Positions 21,501 through 31,057 of a stretch of 64,000 bases of DNA are shown piece after piece. Origin of the DNA: Hydractinia symbiolongicarpus (Eukaryota > Cnidaria > Hydrozoa > Anthoathecata > Hydractiniidae); the NCBI RefSeq assembly GCF_029227915.1, contig NC_079877.1:10849351-10913350 (forward strand), read 5' to 3'. Position numbers and translations under genes: made by a program. A model generated the notes under the pieces. The model did not search any database and was not told the origin of the DNA. It was given only the letters and a program-made list of their open reading frames with translations. The number at the start of each line of letters is the position of its first letter. Position 1 is the stretch's first letter.

Positions 21501-24500
21501 TATGAGTTGTACTGTTACAGTTTTGCAACAATTCATTAAACTCGCTAACAATAAGCAAAAAAACAAAACTTTTCTTGAAGATCTCCGCTCATCATGAAAT
21601 ACTGCCGAAAGCACATGGTGTCCTTGCGCCATTTTACTTCAATCAAAATGTAAACAAAAAGCATAGTCGACATTGATTTTATCTTTTTTTTGAAAACAAA
21701 TATGGCAGCCAAATTTTTGTCAGCGTTCCAATTTTATCTTTCCTATCAAGGTTTGATTTTCTTATGTTAGTATTTTACGCATTATTTCAATAGCTATTGA
21801 CTTAAAGTGAGGAGAAAGTTGGCGCAGGGAGGAACAACAAAGGCGGTGCTAGCGTGTTAAAGATTACCTTCTAAGAAAAAACAAGTTGGCTTCATGAGGG
21901 GCTTGAAATGTCTTTGAATCTTGTAGCTATTTGATATTCTGAGCGTGTATTTGTACTAGCTACATGGATATTATATCTATTATCATGGAAACCAATAAAG
22001 ATTGTTCAAAAGAATCAAAAAGATTTATAGACAACTTCTCAGGTTCTTTGTGAAGATCAAACCCACAAACTCTTGATCAGGAGTCTAACACTTCACCAAC
22101 TGAGCTACCAAGCCCTCTATTGACTGAGCTGCTAAAAGCTCGATTATAGCATAGCTAGCTAAGTATTTAAACATTGATAGCTAACACTTAAAGTTTGCAT
22201 ACTGTATAATATATATATATAGCTAGCTAGCATGCTAGCATAAACGAACGGCTCTAGCAACATCCTACAGTCAGGGTAAACACCTAATTAGGCGGCATGA
22301 CCTAATTAGGCGAGTCGTTTTGTTAGGCGACGTAATGTAGTTTAATTAGGCTACCCGTAGTCTAACTAGGCGAACGAAAACTTTCTGTTGTAAATACGTC
22401 GAAATCATTGCATTTCGCACTACAATTTTTATGTGAATCAAATCTGTCCACTTTGCAGATAATTTTGACCAATTATTGTCTTATTTGCATCGCGCATTGG
22501 TAACTTATGGCCCAAACCTCGTGTGGCACTATTTGTTGTTTTAAATAATGGATTTCAGCCATTCACCCCGCAGGGAAAAAATAAATATGGTGGACGAAAA
22601 CGTGGCAGTGTTCACCTAAATAGGCGAACTTAACCTAATTAGGTTATATAATTTATTTTAACATAATTCTTACTTGCGCGCAAACATATCCAGGCACGAG
22701 TGACAATTTTGGAATCCTGGTCGCGTAGACTATCCATTCTGAACAAAGATTTTTTGCGATTTTTTCTAAGGAATGTGTGAAAAGCCATTAAAAATCGTAA
22801 TGTCTTAACTAGGTTACATATGGCCTAACTAGGCTACAATGAGTCGCCTAAATATGTGGTATGCCCTAATTAGCCTACCGTCGCCTAATTAAGTGTTTAC
22901 CCTGATAACTTTCACACTTTGTGTATGATACCAGGGGTTCAATTTCCCTTTGCGATGTTTCAGTATAGGCAAATTATTGTCACCATAGCCCAAGTTAATT
23001 CAAGCTTTGTGAGGGAAATTGGGGAGATAGCACACTGTGCGCTGTTCACTGTTGCAGGGAGTTGTCTGGTAGAGCGTGGATAATAATTTGGTCTGCGTAG
23101 CTCAAAATGAGCTTTTAATACTCTACTAACCTTTTTAAGCCAGGGCCCCTCCTTGAAATAATAAGACAAGGTATATCCCTTATTATTTTTGAAGCTAGCC
23201 ATGTAGAATATGTACAGCTATCTAACCCTCTAATTGGTTGGTTTAATTCCTTAAAACAACTTCGCAAAATTGCCAGGGAACAGGGTGGGCAATATAATTC
23301 TGTAAGGTGTTTACTTTAATCTTTAAACTGAAATTATTTCTAAATCCTATATTATGATTGGTTGCAGTACTTGCCCACCTGTCTCAGTCCCTCTGCTAGT
23401 CTCTTACACTAGACTCTACAACCTTCTACACTCCATGAGTTGTTTTCATTATTACCACTTTTTAGTTAATTTTTAATATTTTGTTGTAGGTCAACATCAG
23501 CTTTTAGCTGCGTCTGCATTTGTATTTAACAAACAATTATAAAGATAATGATATAATAAAATGTCATAGCCCAATGCGCAAAAATTGAGTGAGTTACCCT
23601 AGCGATATTTAGACTGTCTGTTCTGAAAAGTAAACAAGTTTCAGTACTGATAGTATTGGTAATATCGTATACCCTAGACTAAGGGTATCAGGTCATAGCC
23701 TTGCAGTGAACACGGAAGTTAACAAAAAAAATCACATGATTTAGACGTTTAGAATATATAGAATGTAGAATTTTTTGATTAAAATGTTTTAAAATTACTT
23801 GGTTCCGTATAGCTATTGCTTTAAAAATTTCAGTGTTTTTTTTCTATTGCTTAAAAAATAGTTGTCACAAGTTGGTGAAGTGAATTAATAAAGAAGTTCG
23901 GGGGAGAGCGAATATAGCAATAAAAATTTTTTCAAAAATATTTTTCAGCCTGTTTAATTTCCTAATAATTCGGTTTGTTTAGTTTAATATGGTAAATGCT
24001 AGACTCAAAGGCTAAGGTTACCATGTCATAGCCATGCAGTGTTTTCAGTGAAGAGAGAGAGAGAGAGAGTTCTTAAAAAAGGTTAAATCACATAATTTTG
24101 ATGTTCACAAAATAGATATGTAGATATTTTACCAAGGAATGAATTAAGAATTGTCAGTGGTGGTGCACAAATTGTTTGTCCACTGTCTTTTTAATGCTAA
24201 GGTTTTTGACCCTCCCCCATCCTATCCTAGAATCAATAAGAGGCTGAAAACAAAAACTATTCTTCTCTACTCTTTTCTTTGAATTCTCAGAGTCTTTTCA
24301 GGTAACTAGTGGTCATTTATACAAATCAAGCTATAGATGCATGAATGTGGTCAGTATATTATTTAAATTAAAAGGTGTACACAACAAAAACTTGAATGGG
24401 TTGGGAATGAAATGGTACTGCATCAAGTAAATAGAGTAAAAACTATATGTAGGTATAGTACAGAAGTGAATATTTTTATTACTAATGCTTATTTTTAAAA

Positions 24501-27500
24501 ATACGCAAAACCATGCGTGTGAAAAAGAATAGAATAACACAGTAGGTTTTTTCAAAGTATGTGCGAAACCAATTTCTTTTTGAGTGTTTGTTATGTGATG
24601 GTTTTTTGCACTTTATAAAGGTAAAAGATTTCATGTTAAAGATTAATATTTATAAGTTGAAGATTACTTTACCACATCAATGGCAAAATGGGTCAAATGC
24701 AAAAGCTCTAAATTTTTAAAGACCTTTGGGACACCTATAGTGCACTTTATTATGTTAACATAAATGTTCATAACATATATATTTAAAGTGCTTAATTTTC
24801 ATATATTTTATAACATGGCTTTTAATATTGTATAATATTCTTTTAGTTTCAAAATTTAAAAAAAGTAAAGTATTTGTTTTTGTGTCAATAATAATGACTA
24901 TATATAATCCAAATGATTAGCTTTGAAAAGTGTTCTAAATATATCTCTTGGAAAAACTGGTTCTGCTAGCTTTTTGTATGTCTAAATGTTTTTATATTTC
25001 TTCCAGCTATAACAAGGATACCGCTCCATGAAGCATTCAGATCCAATGTTATATTGCATTATTTTTATTGCTAATAACAGTGTAACGTTACAGGTTGTAA
25101 TCCAGAGTGTAATCCAGCTTTCTGGATTACACTCTTCTTTATGTGAATTAGTAAATATCGTTTAAAATTTTAGGCATAGCATAGAAAAGGTGAATATTTA
25201 GGTACATATAAAAAATATTGGGTCACATAAACCAACACAAGATGCGCGAGTTTAAACCTATTCTTGGTCTTGATGAAATCAATAAAAGTCGCTTAATCAA
25301 CATTAATGTAATGACAACTGATGGGAAAGAAACAATAATAACTGTATCACCAACTGAACAAGTCAAAGCTATCAAAGAAAAATTGCTGGGTGAAGCTGGA
25401 GCTAAAGATCTACCAAGTTACAAAGTAAGTCCCGCAGATAACCACCTTCTGTAAATTATCATGTTCTGTAAATTAACACGTTGGCTATCATCTAATGGCG
25501 TTATTTTATTTGACATGTGCGTCTTATCAGAGTTTAATTACGTGTTTGCATAAAATGTACATGTTGTGTAGGCAGGTGATATTGGTTGCCTTATAAATTC
25601 CTATATTTTCCACGATTCCAACTCCATTATTAAAACTGCTAGCTCAGGGAAAAAGAGGTATTCTGCAGCTCCATTTCAGTTTCATTAAAATTCAAATAAT
25701 TCCAAAGGTACTAAGTAAATAACCAGAGAAACAAATGTTATGTGCATTTTGTATTGGGCTTTCTGCATGTTCTATGTTTGTAGGAAGTTTTCAGTTTTGA
25801 TATTTGTTGTTGTTTTAGGTTGTTCTGATGTCGCCAAGAAGAGTATTAGAAGATGGCCGAACAGTGGAGCAAGAGGGTATTGTGGAAGATGATCATTTTA
25901 TAGTTTGTTTGAAACGAAGAAACCTCGGAAACCCATTTAGAAAGTCGGCATCATTTATAAATAAAGGACCTGATCTACAGTTAATAAAGAAATGTACTGA
26001 ATATCTAGGTAAGATTTTTTAAAGATTTTATGAATGGTGGGAAATACCTTTGTATCAAAAGTTTTTAATGTGGAGAATGGTGACCATTCCTCCTTAAAAA
26101 GTTCTTCCACAACCCTAAAGTATATCAAATGTTAGCTATATATGCTTTTTAATTCTCCATTTTTCTCAACTACTCTGTTACTATTTAATTTTTTGCAACT
26201 TAAGTGTGAAGTGTTTTAATATAAATGCTATATTTATTTATTTCATTCAGTTTATTTCTTTTAGTTTTCAGAAGCTGTTCAAAGGCTCTTTTTTCTTAAT
26301 TTTTTTACATGAATGTCTTCAGTCATAGCTAAAATGGCAAATTTTCCTCTTAATTTTCCTTAATTACGTCAAGGTTTTGACCCAACAATGAATCTATCGC
26401 CTCCCCTTTTGAATTTCGCGCTCAGAAACAACAATTTGATTGACATATGTCAATTAAGACAGTTTATGCTTTTATTATAACACACAGGTGAAGAGAAGGG
26501 CACTGCGGCTACGAACCCTGGACTGGGATATGCGGGCATGTTCGATTTCTTCGGTGAATTAAAACGTATCTTAGTGTCATTGACAGAAGTAGCTAGTCTG
26601 GTGCAACACGTCAATAGTGAGGAGGGACAGGATTCTGACATGGAAACAGACGAATCTGAAGTTCACGTGAGTTATGTTTTATTATCATGCTAATACGAAA
26701 AAAATGAACTCTGGTGTGAAACTCAGATATACCTTGACAAACTCCTTTATTCTTTGGAATAAAAACTTGGGAACCTTGAAAAGTATATACGGAAAATGTA
26801 AAAACCTTTAAGCTTTAAAGTTTTCAAAATTACGGCAGAAATAACCCCGCAAAATCCGCAAAGTTTAGTTACCGTCAAAAATTTGTACTCTTGACTTTCA
26901 TGATGTCTGTTTGTTTGTTTTTTGCATTTCTTTATGCCTTCGTTTAGATTGATCCACTATGTCTTCAAAAGTTAACCGACATGGGTTTTTCCGAAAGTCG
27001 TGGACGCAAAGCTTTAATAATAAATCGCATGTGTCCTGTACAATCAATGGAGTGGTTGTTGCAGCACGAAAATGACGACGACATTGATACGTCCTTGACG
27101 CCGGAAGAAATTGCGACTTTTTTGCCGGACAGACGTCGTAAACGAAAAAGAGTGTCAGGAAGGAAAAGAGATTTCGTTGCTAATCCCGTAGCAGTGTCAA
27201 AGCTGAAAGAAATGGGCTTCAAACATGAGGAGGTGTTAGAGGCTTTGAAGTTTTCTGCGAATAATGAAGCGCGAGCATTGGACTGGTTACTAGGCGACCG
27301 ACAGGTAGTAAGCGAGCAAGGCTTAGACGCAAATTCGCCGTTATATACCGCCATCATGGACCATCCCATAGTGCAATTAGGAATGACCAATCCCAGAATT
27401 CTTCACGCGTTTGAAGATATGCTAGAAAATCCAGGCAACAGTGGACAATATATAAATGATCCGGAAATCGGTCCCGTCCTGTTGCAGATATCTCGCATTG

Positions 27501-29274
27501 TCCAGTCGTTTTCTCGTTAATGTTTTTTTATATATCCCTTTTTATTGCGATATGAACTACGTTGTGCTTGGTTGTTGTTGTTGTTGTGGTTGTTGTTGTT
27601 GTTGTTGTTGTTTAGTCAAATATGTGTAAACAAATATATATACAGCAATCTAATTAAGCGCGTGTCTTTTTTTTAACAATTGTTATATATATTTAAAGAT
27701 AATTGTTATGGTGAAAAAATATAGATCTTTTCCTTTATATTTGATCTGTTGTGTAAGTTCTTTTTTGCTCAAGGGTGATAAAAAAGGCGGAAGCAAAGTT
27801 GCTGGTATAATTTTTAAATATTTATACAGGATAGCCGCGTCGGTAGATAAAACACTGTCATTAATGTAGAATTAATTATGCCATAAACGGGAAGTTACCA
27901 TCCTAACGGTTGGTTCTTTCTCCCCTCCGACTGTAACTATGTTACATTAGTACTGCCAGAGATGCCTATAGCGTTGCTGCGACACATGCCGGTTAATGGT
28001 CACTAAATAGGCTGACAAAACTACAGTTAAAGTGCGCGGATTGTAGAGTCAAACCTGAAACTTTAAACGTTAAATGTACTACTAGTACACCATATCTGTG
28101 TGTTAAAAGCCTAAGGTGTTCTTATATTTTGAACATTATTTTTCACAGTACTTCACAAAATTTGTCACTCAAAATCTGAGTAATTGCAACCCTTGCAAAA
28201 ATACAACAGCTTTAAAAGGAATGTCTCCATGTTTGTGCTTCTTCAGTGAAAAACAAGAGAAATCAGGAAAATTTCTTCCTTTCAATTATTTTAATTTTGT
28301 TCTTATTTTTTAGCCTTTCATTGTTGTTACCGAATTGTTCTTCTAAAATATGACTATTTTTATATCGGATTGATCTGCTCACTACCGTCACATTGCATGG
28401 GTTGACCGGCGGTAACCACTCGATTAGTGAATTACGTAGTGAACCGCGGAACCACTCGACCAGTGGATTACGAAGTGAACCGCGGAACCACTCGACCAGT
28501 GGATTACGAAGTGAACCGCGGAACCACTCGACCAGTGGATTACGAGGTGAACCGCGGAAACACTCGACCGACATTAAGGCATCACTTTTACACTCGGTTT
28601 TCAGTAAAAAAAATTGACGAGCAACTCGAATACAAAAGTTATGACAACAACAACAGGACATTTTCCTATTTGATGTGCTTCGTATTACGCCACAAGGTTA
28701 AGAGATTCTGGGGACGAACAGGATAAAACAACAGTTATGGAGTTGAATGAGAGTCGTCAATGTAATAGAAGAGCCTGGGAAAGAGGTTGATCACCCTGGA
28801 AGTTGCTTGAAATGATATTGTAACAGTTTTTGGGAGATGGGCTGTTGTTGATGTCAACCTTCACAATTTTGAAACACTTGATTTTCTAAGCAGGCGTTTG
28901 TTATAAAAAAGTTTACATTAAATGTTATTAGTGATGTGTGGCAAATGGGGTAAAGGGAAGATATTCCAAAATCAATGATCAACTGTGAACAGTGCCAAAA
29001 AATGTAACTTATACGCTCAAGAGAAGTTTACAGGGTTTGTCTATAGTATCTTTTCTGATATTTTGACCAACAGGACTACGTTTTTACAGAAAAAAACTTA
29101 CAGCTTCTTAACTGTCCAAAGAAAATGTGGATCAATATTCCAATCATGTTGAAAATGAACTTCACTGCAATCCAGGGTATCGTCAACTCTTTTGCAGTTT
29201 AAGTACGGTGAGTCAGCATGGACTAACTGAACAACGACACAAAATTTTATAAAAAAGTTGACCAACAACGACAT
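15505..29274 (-). CDS. LRR-TSP1 single-pass membrane receptor, copy B (intact)
   Basis: Thirteen coding exons sum to 1782 nt (593 aa) with all phases consistent: 29102-29274, 21346-21420, 21172-21243, 21012-21083, 20841-20921, 20654-20725, 20042-20113, 19742-19816, 19585-19653, 19051-19238, 17226-17435, 16383-16566, 15505-15943. Order: signal peptide (ends VQLVHA, then DSPYLNC), eight LRRs of 22-27 residues, one per exon, LRR C-terminal cap with CDCHVEW and FCG cysteines, one TSP1 domain (WSDWTTWSSC with six more cysteines), a juxtamembrane helix, TM segment (KPVLILSILILLLLFFICV), and a tail of about 145 residues rich in Lys/Arg with proline stretch (LPLPPVPP) and tyrosine motifs (NHYELSELS, HYEQI). 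Intron 1 (21421-29101) contains UBAC1 on the other strand. LRR plus TSP1 suggests an extracellular recognition or adhesion receptor; I do not recognise a named orthologue. Confidence 0.85.
16624..17115. repeat. Degenerate ACC/ATC trinucleotide tract, copy B
   Basis: Same tract and same intron (TSP1 to TM) as 6136-6545. Long apparent Thr/Ile and Val/Met ORFs are repeat artefacts. Confidence 0.9.
18201..18937. mobile_element. piggyBac-type MITE with TTAA target duplication
   Basis: A 729-bp element (18205-18933) starts CCCTATTCGGTCCG and ends with its reverse complement CGGACCGAATAGGG, flanked on both sides by TTAA. This is the hallmark of piggyBac insertion. Subterminal G/C runs (ggggggg-cggattcc) are also inverted. 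No transposase frame is present, so it is non-autonomous. It is absent from the matching intron of copy A. Its right half (about 18640-18850) resembles the host sequence next to it (17930-18150). Confidence 0.85.
22051..22119 (-). repeat. tRNA-like sequence (SINE head)
   Basis: On the minus strand 'ggtagctcagttggtgaag' matches a Pol III A box and 'gtgggtttgatcttcac' a T arm with B box. The 5-bp T stem is formed with two G-U pairs and the anticodon stem has a mismatch. The acceptor stem does not pair. It is therefore more likely a tRNA-derived SINE head than a working tRNA. Confidence 0.6.
22271..22905. mobile_element. MITE with CCTAATTAGG motifs and terminal inverted repeats
   Basis: The left end reads TCAGGGTAAACACCTAATTA and the right end, reversed, TCAGGGTAAACACTTAATTA. 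The subterminal regions on both sides are filled with variants of 'cctaattaggc'. It is 635 bp with no coding capacity. No clear target duplication was found, so the superfamily is not assigned. Confidence 0.75.
22906..23270 (+). repeat. SINE fragment, 5' truncated at the MITE
   Basis: It shares with the element at 60541 the sequence 'cactttgtgt', a B-box region 'accaggggttcaa', 'tagctcaaaatgagc', 'aaggtatatccctta' and the tail 'tttaattcctta'. The A-box half is missing; the MITE right end lies exactly there. Confidence 0.7.
25242..27520 (+). CDS. UBAC1: UBAC1 (KPC2-like), ubiquitin-associated domain protein
   Basis: Four coding exons: 25242-25424, 25819-26008, 26488-26666, 26948-27520; total 1125 nt, 374 aa, close to the roughly 405-aa vertebrate protein. 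Residues 1-95 form a ubiquitin-like region (IKEKLLGEAGAKDLPSYK, VVLMSPRRVLEDGRTV). Then a helix LKRILVSLTEVASLVQHV, a first UBA domain (LQKLTDMGFSESRGRKAL...MEWLLQH), a second UBA (VSKLKEMGFKHEEVLEALKF...LDWLLGD), and the conserved C-terminal segment (DHPIVQLGMTNPRILHAFEDM, EIGPVLLQISRI). In other animals UBAC1 is the non-catalytic partner of RNF123 in the KPC ubiquitin ligase. The ATG at 25242 is used; no in-frame ATG lies just upstream. The gene lies in intron 1 of receptor copy B, opposite strand. Confidence 0.95.
27570..27613. repeat. (GTT)n microsatellite downstream of UBAC1
   Basis: TTG/GTT run about 50 bp after the UBAC1 stop; partner of 10955-11001. Confidence 0.9.
28414..28575. repeat. 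36-bp minisatellite, about 4.3 units
   Basis: Unit starts 'ccactcgaccagtggattac' and continues 'gaagtgaaccgcggaa'. Because 36 is a multiple of 3, both strands stay open (repeats of NHSTSGLRSEPR on +). No start, splice or homology support makes it a gene. Copy A has a single diverged unit (about 11860-11895). Confidence 0.9.
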
Positions 29275-31057
29275 TGTGTGGCTACCTCATGACTTTAAAT
29301 CAACCCTTCGTTATTCATTTGACGTCAAATAAACACTACGTCAACCTCGTTTCCAGACCCTCTTTTACGCTTCCTGGCGCTATTTGGGAACAAGAGTAAC
29401 ACTAATAATTTTTTTGTGAAATTTAATTGCGCGTAAACCACGTGTGTAGATATTTCTTATTTAGTTTTGTAAACCCTCATGCGGATGATTAAACTATATC
29501 TATAATATCCAACCATTCCCGTCAAATGGTTTGTTCTTTGTTGCCGGCATCAGTTGCTTGAGCAAACAAAAACATATTATAGCTGATAAGAGTATTTACA
29601 GCAGAGCTTTTTTTTGTCACAAATGTGGTGCCTAAAGTCGACATATACAAGCACGAATTTTAATTTTGCGAGAATTAAACGCGTAGGCTCTACCTTTAAT
29701 TTTTTTTAAATTGGACGTTAAGTTTTTTCGCTTGATTTTCTATATGCACCGTTAACAGATAACAGAAATGGCTGGAATACAAAAATCGACTTCCCGAGTC
29801 TCATTGTGTCCATCAGCATCGTTTTTATCTCCGTCAACAGCCTTTGTATCCCCATCAACACTCTTTGTATCTCGGTCAAAAGCTTTTGCATCTTATTTAA
29901 CAGTCTTTGTATCTTTTTAACAGCTTCTGTATCTCTGTCAACTGTCTTATATTTCCGTCAACTGTCTTTATTTCCGTCAACTGTCTTTATATCTCCGTCA
30001 AAAGCGTTTTGTATTTCCGTCAAAAACGGTTATATCAACGTTGGTATTATTTAGTCTTTAAGTTAGCAGATGCATCAATCCATCACTCAAATTTTGCGTT
30101 TCACACGTCAAAGTAGTCAAAATTCAAAAAAAATAAATTTAAACACTCCCCTTTCATTTTCTAGCTCGTCCACATTCTCCATCAAGTTTTGAGAAGTAGT
30201 TAACGAGAGCTGTTTATATCGAGATAATGTAGTTTGGTAAAACAGGACTTAGTCTTGGTGAGTAATTAAACGAAGAAATTTGTAAGATTTTCTTAGAGGG
30301 AAGGGACAAAGTTTAGTTTGTAACGTCATTAGCTGGATCGGTGTCTAGTTACGCAGAAATTTCAAAGATTTTTATAGTTTAAGAGGAAGTTATAAACACT
30401 CTAGCAACTTTTGTGAACCCTCTTAGTAACAAATGACAAATCATTAGTAAGACCTACGAAAGCTCAGTCTATACTTGTGACCTCCAGATTTTTATTTTAC
30501 CGTACAATATCAAAAGCGATCGTTTTAAGGGTGGATTTTCACTCCAAAAGAATCGGAACAGACAATTGTTATTTCTGGAATCTGATTGGTTGATAATTCG
30601 CTCCTATCCAAACTGCAAGTTGAAATCATTTCAACTTTTCTTGCGGGTAAAAACAGAAAAATTATAAAAAAACAATAGAATAATTCGCAGATAGCCAATC
30701 AAATTTAAGTATTTTTCTTGTTCTGTTTTGCTTTTTGTGTGTATACCAACCTCCATACAGCATTGAGTTGTGCATAATATTGCGAAAACCAATTTTAAAG
30801 ACACGTCTCACAAGAAAATCAAAATGTGTTGGTAACTGAAAAACAAACTGCATTCTTCTGGTTAGTTTAAATATAATCTAAAATAAAGCTCTTTAAAAAT
30901 ATCAATTTCTGCATGAAATTATAAAAAAATCATTTATCGAATTTTAAATAATTGACTTCTTACGAAAACCCTTTTAAAACTTTTTTAAAATGTTCAAAAT
31001 CCCACATGATTTAATTTCAAATTCATTGTAGCTATTTCTGCTTTGCTTCGTGAACAA
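29275..31057. other. Intergenic DNA between receptor copy B and tropomodulin
   Basis: Holds the presumed promoter region of receptor copy B, a degenerate tandem repeat (29806-30030) and the right edge of the duplication (about 30391). From 30392 to 31057 the DNA is unique and AT-rich with no coding exon; it should contain the tropomodulin 3' UTR on the minus strand. Confidence 0.6.
29806..30030. repeat. Degenerate tandem repeat of about 21 bp, copy B
   Basis: Variants of 'tttgtatctccgtcaacagt', longer than the matching tract in copy A. Open frames across it are artefacts. Confidence 0.75.

Larger units (their letters stand above)
21421..29101 (-). other. Intron 1 of receptor copy B, host of UBAC1
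   Basis: A 7.7-kb intron between signal-peptide exon and first LRR exon. It contains a tRNA-like sequence, a MITE, a SINE fragment, the complete UBAC1 gene on the opposite strand, a GTT microsatellite and a 36-bp minisatellite. The segments 23271-25241 and 27614-28413 show nothing recognisable beyond AT-rich DNA and a short GA run near 24053. Confidence 0.75.
14504..30391. repeat. Segmental duplication, copy B
   Basis: Collinear with 2022-13985 (see copy A). Copy B retains full UBAC1 inside receptor intron 1 and carries its own later insertions: a piggyBac-type MITE at 18205-18933 and an expanded minisatellite at 28414-28575. The MITE/SINE cluster at 22051-23270 lies in the part that A has lost, so its age relative to the duplication cannot be judged. 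Confidence 0.85.

Noticed and set aside
22051-22119. Functional tRNA gene on the minus strand
   Set aside because: The acceptor stem does not pair and the anticodon stem has a mismatch; a SINE head explains the A- and B-box regions.
28393-28726. Repeat-protein ORF or a CRISPR-like array
   Set aside because: Direct 36-bp repeats have no unique spacers, the host is an animal, and the open frame comes from the unit length being a multiple of three.
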